From: UBA5972 sp964588725
GTDB lineage: Bacteria; Pseudomonadota; Alphaproteobacteria; Rhodobacterales; Rhodobacteraceae
DNA: 20,698 bases
NCBI GenBank assembly: GCA_964588725.1
Contig: CAZPQL010000053.1
Location: forward strand, 1 to 20,698
Direction of reading: 5' to 3'
A program made the position numbers and the translations under genes. Below, one piece after another: positions 1 through 6,924 of the stretch (positions within the stretch are counted from its first letter, which is position 1; each line of letters begins with the position of its first letter). A model generated the notes under the pieces. The model saw only the letters and a program-made list of their open reading frames with translations. It was not told where the DNA came from and ran no database searches.

Positions 1-801
1 CGCAGGCAAATCCACAAGGGAGTCGATCACGTAATGGGCACCAGACTGTTCCAGTATCGCACGGGTTTTACCCATGCGCCGCGCGATCTCGGCATCCGAC
101 AGATTATCCGCTTCGGCCGAAGAATTGACATTCATATAATTGGAATAGCGCACCAGACCAACGCCCCAGCACCCTGCATTCAGCGCCTCGCCCACACCTG
201 AAACGGTGTCGTCACATTTCACCACTGACTTGACGTCCGAAATATTCATCAGATCAAGGTTTCTGAATACCATGTGCGGTGCGGGGCGGGCACCGTTGAT
301 CACCTCGTCACCGGCCACGGTCGCATCGGGCGTAAATCCCTGTTTGATGCAATCTTCAAGAAGCACATCGACCATTGAGCGCACGAAACCCGTGGAGGCC
401 CCGATCTTTATCCCCTGCTTTTGAAAATTCACGCAGACGTCTTTGATACCGGGCAACAGTGTGGTGTATTCGCGCAGGCATTCAAGCTGCATCGGGACAA
501 AATCGGCAAACATGGCGTCGACGTCAGACTGGTCCGGCGCGCGCCCCTTGATTTCGGTCCAACGCGCCGCAATGTCGGGGTCTTCGGTCAGTTTCTTGAT
601 GTGCAGGTCTTTGCGCAGACCCATGGGACCGCGCGCCTCTTCCATGGAAATATTGACGCCCTGTTTTTCAAAGACGGCCACGAAAACCACGGCGGGCGCG
701 ATCACATAGGCGTCGGCCAACGTGCCGCTCCAGTCCAGAACCAGCGCTTTGACGCCGCCGTGGTAGTTTCGCGTGTACGTGTATTCGGAAGATGTGGTCA
801 T
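1..801 (-). CDS. phnX: phosphonoacetaldehyde hydrolase (phosphonatase), 3' end cut by window
   Basis: Cytosolic HAD-superfamily enzyme that cleaves the C-P bond of phosphonoacetaldehyde to acetaldehyde and phosphate, the second step of AEP degradation. I translated 267 residues with no stop before the window edge; the family is about 270 long, so little is missing. The nucleophile Asp23 sits in DWSGT. The Schiff-base Lys64 and His67 lie in MGLRKDLH, spaced 41 residues from the nucleophile as in the Bacillus cereus enzyme. STG (136-138), GARPAP (170-175) and DDTVSG (197-202) follow. The ATG at 801 has AAGGAC about 7 bases upstream and lies 26 bases after the phnW stop, so the two form an operon. 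Oddities: Ser25 replaces the usual Ala after the nucleophile, and Gly202 stands where the loop IV Asp is expected. A phosphonatase-like relative is possible, but the phnW partner makes phosphonatase by far the best call. Confidence 0.93.
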   Translation of the reverse strand, partial: MTTSSEYTYTRNYHGGVKALVLDWSGTLADAYVIAPAVVFVAVFEKQGVNISMEEARGPMGLRKDLHIKKLTEDPDIAARWTEIKGRAPDQSDVDAMFADFVPMQLECLREYTTLLPGIKDVCVNFQKQGIKIGASTGFVRSMVDVLLEDCIKQGFTPDATVAGDEVINGARPAPHMVFRNLDLMNISDVKSVVKCDDTVSGVGEALNAGCWGVGLVRYSNYMNVNSSAEADNLSDAEIARRMGKTRAILEQSGAHYVIDSLVDLPA

Positions 802-827
802 GGTTTGCAGTCCTTTTCGATATTTGA

Positions 828-2009
828 TTATTCTCTCAATGCGGCCGATGCAGCGCGCGTTGCGTCCGGTGGTGCAGCGTTATCAACGCCCATGTCGCCC
901 AAGGCTGATTTTACCGCCTCAACCACGTTTATCATCACGTCCCTGTCGATTTGCCCGATACAGCCGATTCGAAAACTATCGGCGACGGTCAGTTTCCCCG
1001 GATAAATGATGAATCCGCGTGATTTCATCAACTCGTAAAAGCGCTGAAACGAAAAATTGGGGTGCGCGGGGTTAAAAAACGTCACGATGATCGGCGACAG
1101 CCAGCGCGATTTCAGCAGCGTTTCAAACCCAAGCGTTGCCATGCCGTCGACCAGCACGTCGCGGTTATCAGTGTAACGCGCCAACCGGCCTGTCTGCCCG
1201 CCCTCGACGTTGAATTCGCAAAGCGCCTGCAGCAGGGCGGCCACCACATGGGTCGGCGGCGTGAACCGCCATTGACCGGTTTTTTCCATGTGTGTCCACT
1301 GCGCGTGAACGTCCAGCGACAGCGAATGGCTTTGGCCTTTGGCGGCTTTCAGTGCGTCCCGGGTCGCAATGACAAAGCCAAACCCCGGCACGCCTTCCAG
1401 GCATTTATTGGCCGACGAGACCAGCGCATCAAACCGGATACCGTCCAGCGACAGCGCGCCAAAGGCGCTCATGTCGTCGATCAGCAGGCGACGACCGGCG
1501 CGCGCAGTGGCGTCGGAAATTTCGCGCAACGGGTTCAGAATGCCCGAGCTGGTCTCGCAATGCACCGCCACCACATGGGTGATGTCGGGGTTCTGGGCCA
1601 AATGGTCCGCGACCTCATCGCCGCGCGGCGGCAGGTAATCGCCTTTGTCAATCACGATCTGCGCGCGGTTCAGACAGGTCAGCGTGTCGGCGATGCGCTG
1701 ACCGTAGGCGCCGTTTTTCAGTACCAGAACTTTGCCCGCAGGCGGCACGAAACTGCCCAACATCGCCTCGACCAGAAACGTGCCGCTGCCTTGCATTGGT
1801 ACGCATTCCAGGTTTGCATTGTCAGGAACGATGTCCAGCAATTTATTGCGCAAGTCGGTGGTCATGGCGCGAAAATCGCCGTCCCATGATCCCCAGTCGC
1901 GCAGCATCGCGCGCTTGACTGTAATCGACGTGGTCAGCGGCCCGGGTGTCAACAGATAAGGTTCGCCCTGATCGGGTGCGGGCAAATGTTGGCGTGGTTC
2001 TGCGATCAT
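828..2009 (-). CDS. phnW: 2-aminoethylphosphonate--pyruvate transaminase
   Basis: PLP-dependent class V aminotransferase that moves the amino group of AEP to pyruvate, giving phosphonoacetaldehyde and L-alanine; the product feeds PhnX, encoded just downstream. The N-terminal LLTPGPLTTS, the middle GSGTFLVEA, and SSANKCLEGVPGFGFV with the PLP lysine at about residue 202 are family hallmarks, and IIYPGKLTVADSFRIG is the conserved C-terminal block. At 393 residues it is slightly longer than the Salmonella enzyme (367) because of short extensions at both ends. Start choice is uncertain: the ATG at 2009 fits the family length, but an in-frame GTG at 2048 has AAAGGA four bases upstream and would add 13 residues. 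It is divergent from a LysR gene, the usual arrangement for a LysR-type activator and its target. Confidence 0.95.
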   Translation of the reverse strand: MIAEPRQHLPAPDQGEPYLLTPGPLTTSITVKRAMLRDWGSWDGDFRAMTTDLRNKLLDIVPDNANLECVPMQGSGTFLVEAMLGSFVPPAGKVLVLKNGAYGQRIADTLTCLNRAQIVIDKGDYLPPRGDEVADHLAQNPDITHVVAVHCETSSGILNPLREISDATARAGRRLLIDDMSAFGALSLDGIRFDALVSSANKCLEGVPGFGFVIATRDALKAAKGQSHSLSLDVHAQWTHMEKTGQWRFTPPTHVVAALLQALCEFNVEGGQTGRLARYTDNRDVLVDGMATLGFETLLKSRWLSPIIVTFFNPAHPNFSFQRFYELMKSRGFIIYPGKLTVADSFRIGCIGQIDRDVMINVVEAVKSALGDMGVDNAAPPDATRAASAALRE

Positions 2010-2055
2010 GATGCGATTATTCCCAAGGCTCGTGCGGCGTGTATCCACGATTTCC

Positions 2056-2067
2056 TTTCATTTGAAA
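2056..2067. promoter_or_regulatory. short dyad TTTCA-N2-TGAAA between phnW and lysR
   Basis: A perfect 5-base inverted repeat with a two-base centre lies in the divergent phnW/lysR space. It overlaps the left arm of a second, wider inverted repeat. It could be part of a LysR operator, but its spacing is not the classic 15-base T-N11-A box, and a repeat this short can arise by chance. If phnW starts at the GTG at 2048, the dyad would sit at its ribosome binding site. Confidence 0.3.
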
Positions 2068-2100
2068 AATCGTACTTATGAATTGTTAAATAGATTTTTC
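2064..2100. promoter_or_regulatory. wide inverted repeat GAAAAATC-N21-GATTTTTC, putative LysR operator
   Basis: Two perfect 8-base arms (2064-2071 and 2093-2100) face each other in the AT-rich space between divergent phnW and lysR. LysR-type regulators bind such shared regions as tetramers contacting two sites, so this is a reasonable operator candidate for control of phnWX and autoregulation. The arms are AT-rich, which raises the chance of coincidence. Confidence 0.4.
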
Positions 2101-2117
2101 TTATATATAGGCCTGCC

Positions 2118-2990
2118 ATGCGACATGTCCAATTGCGCGCCTTTCACTACGTGGCCGTTTGCGGCGGGTTTTCCAAAGCCGCCGCGCACCTGAACCTGAG
2201 CCAACCGGCCATTTCAGATCAGGTCAGGCGGCTTGAAGACAGCTACGATATCCTGTTGTTCAAGCGTGACAAGCGCAACGTGGCGATCACCGATCAGGGC
2301 CGCAAACTGCTGGAAATCACCCACCGTCTTTTCGGGGTGGAAGCGCAGGCTTTTGAGATGTTGAATGAAAGCCGCACGTTTGGCGACGGCAATCTACGCA
2401 TTATCGCCGATGCGGCACACCATATCACCGATATCCTGCGCCGCTTTCGCGCCCGTTACCCCGGCATTAACGTCGATATTCGCACCGGAAATACCGCCGA
2501 GGTCACAACTGCACTGAAAGCTTACGGGGCCGATATCGGAGTGCTGGGCGGCGTCCCGGCGCGCAAGGAATTGCTGGTCGTGCATCTTGGGGCCTCGCCG
2601 CTGGTGGCGTTTTGTGCCAAATCGTCACCTCACGCGCGCAACACCGGTTTCACCTATCAACAGCTTGCCACCTTGCCGCTGGTGTTTCGCGAAGCCGGGT
2701 CTAAAACCCGCCAGAAACTGGAAGACGCCGCATTGGCGGCGGGTGTGAAACTGCGCCCTGCAATCGTCGCCGAAGGCCGCGAAGCCCTGCGCGAGATCGT
2801 TGCCTCCAGCGGCGGTGTCGGCTTCGTGTCACTGGCCGAATACGGTCAGGACGCGCGGCTGGTGCGGATTGATTTGCCGCCCCCGGCCCCGCAAATGGAG
2901 GAGTCACTGGTGTGCCTGAAAGAACGCAGCGAACGGCGGCTGATCCGTACGTTTATGGAGCTGGCAAAAACGCCAGCCGATGTGGGCTAA
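2118..2990 (+). CDS. LysR-family transcriptional regulator, likely controls phnWX
   Basis: 290-residue LysR-type regulator. The N-terminal winged helix-turn-helix (about residues 3-62) shows the signature FSKAAAHLNLSQPAISDQVRRLE. The remainder, from about residue 90, is the periplasmic-binding-protein-like effector domain. The gene is divergent from phnW with about 108 bases between start codons (69 if phnW uses its upstream GTG), so phnWX are the likely targets and AEP or a metabolite the likely effector; both points are inferred from position. The ATG at 2118 has no good ribosome binding site (GGCCTGCC precedes it), and a TATATA stretch ends only about 8 bases upstream, so the mRNA may have a very short leader or none. 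No internal start matches the HTH better. Confidence 0.92.
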   Translation: MRHVQLRAFHYVAVCGGFSKAAAHLNLSQPAISDQVRRLEDSYDILLFKRDKRNVAITDQGRKLLEITHRLFGVEAQAFEMLNESRTFGDGNLRIIADAAHHITDILRRFRARYPGINVDIRTGNTAEVTTALKAYGADIGVLGGVPARKELLVVHLGASPLVAFCAKSSPHARNTGFTYQQLATLPLVFREAGSKTRQKLEDAALAAGVKLRPAIVAEGREALREIVASSGGVGFVSLAEYGQDARLVRIDLPPPAPQMEESLVCLKERSERRLIRTFMELAKTPADVG

Positions 2991-3008
2991 TATCGCTCGT
3001 CCGGCTGA

Positions 3009-3434
3009 TCAATTTTCTGACGGGTAGGCTGCGCCGGATTTTTGCGCCGTCGCGGCGGCGGATGCGTGTCGGTGGGTCCATTTCCAGCCGTTTTCGCGCC
3101 GAACCAGACCGACGGTCCAGCGGATGGGAACAGACAGAGCGCCATCGTCTGTTTCAAGATGAATGGTCAGCGTCGCCGCGACAACTGCGGCGTCACCGGT
3201 TATTGTGACCTGCCGCCAGTGCCATTCAAACAGTTTCGCGGTTGCATCTTTGAAATTTCGATCGAACACATCCGCAATCGCTTCGCGTGTTTCGCATAAC
3301 TCGTCAGCACCGGTCCCAATCATGGAAATATTGCTGCCATCGTCAAAAACCGCCATCAGGCCATCGATATCCTTGGCACAGTAAGTCGAGGCGTAATCTT
3401 CAAAAGTGGCGAGGATTTTTTCTTGATCGGTCAT
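3009..3434 (-). CDS. SnoaL/NTF2-like domain protein
   Basis: 141 residues with the cone-shaped NTF2/SnoaL-like fold pattern (DUF4440/SgcJ type): an N-terminal helical stretch (EKILATFEDYASTYCAKDIDGLMAVFDD), then alternating strands (WHWRQVTITGDAAVVAATL, VPIRWTVGLVRRENGWKWTHRHAS). There is no signal peptide, so it is probably cytosolic. Fold members range from isomerases and cyclases to non-catalytic binding proteins, so no reaction can be assigned. Its ATG (3434) directly follows the TGA of the flavoenzyme gene (TGA-ATG with no gap), which implies co-transcription and translational coupling. It may bind or process that enzyme's substrate or product, but this is inference. It converges with lysR across 18 bases with no terminator visible. 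Confidence 0.8.
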   Translation of the reverse strand: MTDQEKILATFEDYASTYCAKDIDGLMAVFDDGSNISMIGTGADELCETREAIADVFDRNFKDATAKLFEWHWRQVTITGDAAVVAATLTIHLETDDGALSVPIRWTVGLVRRENGWKWTHRHASAAATAQKSGAAYPSEN

Positions 3435-5933
3435 TCAACCATCCACCCGAATACATTCGTTCTTTGGATCGTACGGGCTGTCCACCGTCACCTCGGCGTC
3501 CCACAATTCGCGGAACATCCGTACTTTCAGTTTTTGGCCCGGCTCGGCCAGCTCAGGGGGCAGATAGCCCATGCCGATGGATTTGCCAAAGTGAACCGAA
3601 TAACCGCCGCTGGTCAGGCGGCCGACTTTTTGACCCTCGTGCAACAAAGCTTCGCGACCCCAGGGGTCGGCGTCAGAGGGGCCGTCGATCAGCAGCGTGA
3701 CGCATTTGAACCGCACGCCAAGCGCCTGCATGGCCTTCTTTCCGTTGAAATCCTTGGACAGATCAATAAAGCGCGGCAGATCGGCCTCCAGCGGCGTGGC
3801 GTCGCGGCCCAGTTCGGTGCCAAAGGCACGATATGATTTTTCCTGACGCAACCAGTTTTGCGCCCGCGCGCCCACCAGTTTCAGGTCGTGTTTTGCGCCC
3901 GCCCTGGTGATCAGATCGTAAAGATAATTCTGCATCTCGATCGGGTGGTGCAGTTCCCAGCCCAATTCGCCGGTATAAGCAACGCGAATGGCCTGCACGG
4001 GGCACATGCCAAGTTCGATGCTGCGCGCCGACAGCCACGCAAAGCGCTTGTTCGACAACGCGGTTTCGGGGTCAGCATCGTTGATGATCGCTTTGAGCAC
4101 GTCGCGCGATTTTGGCCCGGCCAGCGCGAAAACGCCCCACTGCGTGGTGACGTTGTGAACCTCGATATAGCCGAATTCATCCGTCTTGTCTGCCGCCGCT
4201 TTGCGCAGGAAATCGCCGTCGTAATCGGTCAGCGCCCCGGACGAAACCAGATAATAACTGTCCTCGCCGTTGCGCACGATAGTATATTCGGTGCGCGTCG
4301 TGCCCGCACCCGTTAGCGCGTAAGTCAGGTTGATGCGACCGACGCGGGGCAATTTGTTGCAGGTGAACCAATCCAGAAACGCCGTCGCGCCCGGGCCTTT
4401 GACCACATGTTTTGTGAACGCCGTGGCGTCGATCATGCCGACGCCCTGCCGGATCGCGCGGGCCTCGTCCACGGCGTATTGCCACCAGCCGCCGCGCCGG
4501 AACGACCGGCTATCGTGGTCAAAGCTATCGGGGGCGCCTGAGGGGCCAAAATAATTCGGGCGCTCCCAACCGTTGACAAAACCAAACTGCGCGCCCGCCG
4601 CTTTTTGGCGGTCATAAGCGGGTGAGGTACGCAGGGGACGCGCGGCGGGGCGCTCTTCGTCCGGGTGGTGCAGAATATAAACGTGGTCGTAACATTCCTC
4701 GTTTTTGCGGGCAGCATATTCCGTCGTCATCCAGCCCGAGTAGCGTTTGGGATCAAGGCTGGCCATGTCGATCTCGGCTTCGCCTTCCACCATCATCTGA
4801 GCCATGTAATAGCCAACGCCACCGGCTGCTGTGATGCCAAAGGAAAACCCTTCCGCCAGCCACATATTGCGCAGGCCCGGCGCAGGGCCGACCAGCGGGT
4901 TGCCGTCCGGTGTGTAACAGATCGGACCGTTAAAATCGTCCTTCAACCCGCTGTCCTCGCACGACGGAATACGGTGGATCATCGCCATGTACTGGCTTTC
5001 GATCCGTTCCAGATCAAGCGGGAACAGATCGGCGCGAAAGCTGTCGGGCACGCCGTGTTCAAACCGTGCGGGCGCATTTTTCTCGTAAGTTCCCAAAATC
5101 CAGCCGCCGCGTTCTTCACGCACATAAGATTGCGCGTCGGCGTCACGGATCACCGGATGTTCGGGATGAACCTTGCGCCAGTCCACCAATGCCGGGTCTT
5201 TGTCGGTGACGATGAAGGTGTGCTCCACCGGAATGGCCGGCATTTTGATGCCCAGCAAATTGGCCGTGCGCTGGGCGTGGTTGCCAGTCGCCGTCACCAC
5301 ATGTTCTGCACGCAGTTCGAAAGTCTCTTCCGAGGCCACCAGGTTGCCGCCTTTTTCCACCATGACCGAACCGCGCACGATCCATTCGGCGCCGGTCCAT
5401 TCATAGCTGTCCACCTGCCGCTTGCGGACGATTTCGACACCGCGTTGGCGTGCACCTTTGGCCATCGCCATGGTCACGTCGGCCGGGTTGATATAGCCGT
5501 CAGTGGGATGATAAATTGCGCCTTCCAGATCTTCGGTACGGATCAGGGGCCAGCGGTCTTTGATCTGCGCGGGTGTCAGCCACTCAAACGGCACCCCCAC
5601 GGTTTCTGCGGTGGACGCATAAAGCATGTATTCGTCCATCCGCGCCTTTGACTGGGCCATGCGCAGATTGCCAACCACAGAAAATCCGGCGTTCAGACCG
5701 GTTTCCTCTTCCAGCGTTTTATAGAATTTTACTGAATAATCATGAATATGCGTGGTGGCATAGCCCATGTTGAACAGCGGCAGTAATCCGGCGGCGTGCC
5801 ATGTGGAGCCCGAGGTCAGTTCGTCGCGTTCCAACAGAACCACATCATCCCAGCCTGCCTTGGCCAGATGATAGGCGATCCCCGCGCCAACGGCTCCGCC
5901 CCCGACAATACAGGCTTTGACATGGGTCTTCAT
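3435..5933 (-). CDS. FAD-dependent dehydrogenase with GcvT domain (dimethylglycine/sarcosine dehydrogenase-like)
   Basis: 832 residues, the typical length of dimethylglycine and sarcosine dehydrogenases. The N-terminal DAO-type FAD domain has GGGAVGAG (11-18) and the ribose-binding acidic residue Glu35. SGSTWHAAG contains His46, which aligns with the covalent-FAD histidine of this family. The C-terminal half, from about residue 430, is an aminomethyltransferase/GcvT-type folate domain (GAGTTRTEYT, AYTGELGWELHHP). Family members oxidatively demethylate N-methyl amines and pass the one-carbon unit to tetrahydrofolate. The exact substrate cannot be read from sequence: dimethylglycine and sarcosine are the default options. 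The ATG at 5933 has GGAG eight bases upstream. The gene ends directly at the start of the SnoaL-like gene. There are no neighbouring betaine or sarcosine oxidase genes in the window, but the AEP genes lie just beyond. Confidence 0.88.
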   Translation of the reverse strand: MKTHVKACIVGGGAVGAGIAYHLAKAGWDDVVLLERDELTSGSTWHAAGLLPLFNMGYATTHIHDYSVKFYKTLEEETGLNAGFSVVGNLRMAQSKARMDEYMLYASTAETVGVPFEWLTPAQIKDRWPLIRTEDLEGAIYHPTDGYINPADVTMAMAKGARQRGVEIVRKRQVDSYEWTGAEWIVRGSVMVEKGGNLVASEETFELRAEHVVTATGNHAQRTANLLGIKMPAIPVEHTFIVTDKDPALVDWRKVHPEHPVIRDADAQSYVREERGGWILGTYEKNAPARFEHGVPDSFRADLFPLDLERIESQYMAMIHRIPSCEDSGLKDDFNGPICYTPDGNPLVGPAPGLRNMWLAEGFSFGITAAGGVGYYMAQMMVEGEAEIDMASLDPKRYSGWMTTEYAARKNEECYDHVYILHHPDEERPAARPLRTSPAYDRQKAAGAQFGFVNGWERPNYFGPSGAPDSFDHDSRSFRRGGWWQYAVDEARAIRQGVGMIDATAFTKHVVKGPGATAFLDWFTCNKLPRVGRINLTYALTGAGTTRTEYTIVRNGEDSYYLVSSGALTDYDGDFLRKAAADKTDEFGYIEVHNVTTQWGVFALAGPKSRDVLKAIINDADPETALSNKRFAWLSARSIELGMCPVQAIRVAYTGELGWELHHPIEMQNYLYDLITRAGAKHDLKLVGARAQNWLRQEKSYRAFGTELGRDATPLEADLPRFIDLSKDFNGKKAMQALGVRFKCVTLLIDGPSDADPWGREALLHEGQKVGRLTSGGYSVHFGKSIGMGYLPPELAEPGQKLKVRMFRELWDAEVTVDSPYDPKNECIRVDG

Positions 5934-5990
5934 GATGGGCGCTCCGGCTGTTCACTAATATGGGGGTAAATATCGCTGCGCGGTGATCAG

Positions 5991-6002
5991 GTCCATATGG
6001 AC
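5991..6002. promoter_or_regulatory. perfect palindrome GTCCATATGGAC upstream of the flavoenzyme gene
   Basis: A 12-base perfect palindrome centred about 63 bases upstream of the flavoenzyme start, in the 188-base space after the exported-protein gene. Position and symmetry fit an operator for a dimeric repressor or activator. No regulator is identified, and one such palindrome alone could be chance. Otherwise this space shows only a small hairpin at 6065-6080. Confidence 0.3.
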
Positions 6003-6121
6003 TCGACACCAAGTCTGGCGAAAACGACATGCATGGCGTGTGCCTGCCAGCAACTGTATATATCCAACCGCTGACGGTTGTGCCGCGCTTTTTTTACGAC
6101 GGCTGTTTGAAGCTACGGTTG

Positions 6122-6772
6122 CTAAGACTGGCTGTCCACGGCCACACCGATCACGAACAACACCGAATAATCCTGCTTCTGACAGCCCTGCACTTCGGGC
6201 ATGGCGGTGCCCGTGGCGATGGGAAAGGCCGGTTGGATGGCGTTGGCGGGCGAACACAGCGTTCCGGATTTGAGCGGCTTAAATCTGGACGAGCGGCACG
6301 GCAAATGCGTGACGTCATAAAGCCGCGCGTCATCAGACAGTTCCCAGCGTCGCTCGCCGTTTTCGTCGCTTTCGTAAATCGTCAGCACAGCGATTGTCTC
6401 TCGATTGCCGGTGACCAGATATTTCCCCGGCTGCAAGGGAAACACCGGTTTTTCCATGATCAATCCATTTTCGTCCAGCCACCAGTCGTTTGGATCGAAC
6501 GTCCATCCTGTTGGCGCTGTGCCACCTGTGGCTTTCAGAATATTGTAATACCGCAACCAGACACCCCGTGGGCCCGGATCGACGTCCCACAGGCCCCAGG
6601 TTTGCGCGCCCTGACCGGCGTTTGCTGTGGGCTCGCCAAGCGCAGCGATGAACTGCACCGGGATTCGGCGAAACTGCGTGTCCGCTGCGATTGCCACCTG
6701 TGCGACAACCAGCAGTCCGAAAGCCAGTCCCAAAATGCGGGAAATCGATTTGGTGGCGCGGAATATGCCCAT
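6122..6772 (-). CDS. exported protein of unknown function
   Basis: 216 residues, not recognised. A clear signal peptide spans about residues 1-29: basic start, hydrophobic core ILGLAFGLLVVAQVAIA, cleavage expected near AIA-AD, so the protein is periplasmic or secreted. The mature part is rich in Trp and aromatic residues (WGLWDVDPGPRGVWLRYY, GWTFDPNDWWLDENG), which suggests a beta-rich globular fold. It carries three Cys (LPCRSS, TLCSPA, QGCQKQ). There is no lipobox, membrane anchor or catalytic motif that I can name. The start has AAAGG about nine bases upstream. It is divergent from the dcp-like gene (152 bases between starts) and may be co-oriented with the flavoenzyme gene, but the 188-base gap argues for separate control. 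Confidence 0.8.
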   Translation of the reverse strand: MGIFRATKSISRILGLAFGLLVVAQVAIAADTQFRRIPVQFIAALGEPTANAGQGAQTWGLWDVDPGPRGVWLRYYNILKATGGTAPTGWTFDPNDWWLDENGLIMEKPVFPLQPGKYLVTGNRETIAVLTIYESDENGERRWELSDDARLYDVTHLPCRSSRFKPLKSGTLCSPANAIQPAFPIATGTAMPEVQGCQKQDYSVLFVIGVAVDSQS

Positions 6773-6886
6773 TTCACCGACCTTTCTGATTCAATCTGGC
6801 AGCGCAAGCGACCCCAGTTTACTGCGCGCACGCAAAAACGCAAATGTGCTGCGATTTGGGTTGAAATTTTAACAACGCGGTATGAT

Positions 6887-6898
6887 CTTTGATCAAAG
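6887..6898. promoter_or_regulatory. perfect palindrome CTTTGATCAAAG upstream of dcp
   Basis: A 12-base perfect palindrome ending 26 bases before the dcp ATG, in the divergent space with the exported-protein gene. It may be an operator or a small hairpin in the leader RNA. It does not match the FNR consensus (TTGAT-N4-ATCAA). No regulator can be named. Confidence 0.25.
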
Positions 6899-6924
6899 CA
6901 ATATTTCACCACGGGCGCCACATC

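Noticed and set aside
1062..1889. Long plus-strand open frame opposite phnW
   Set aside because: It is a shadow of phnW, with no ribosome binding site and no recognisable domain.
4665..5651. Long plus-strand open frame of over 300 codons inside the flavoenzyme gene
   Set aside because: It is antisense to a full-length, motif-rich enzyme. The product is rich in His, Arg and Gly with no family character, typical of GC-rich shadow frames.
6065..6095. CAACCG-CTGA-CGGTTG hairpin followed by a seven-T run, like an intrinsic terminator on the plus strand
   Set aside because: Both flanking genes are on the minus strand, no plus-strand gene lies upstream, and the T run starts eight bases after the stem. 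It may be chance or end antisense transcription.
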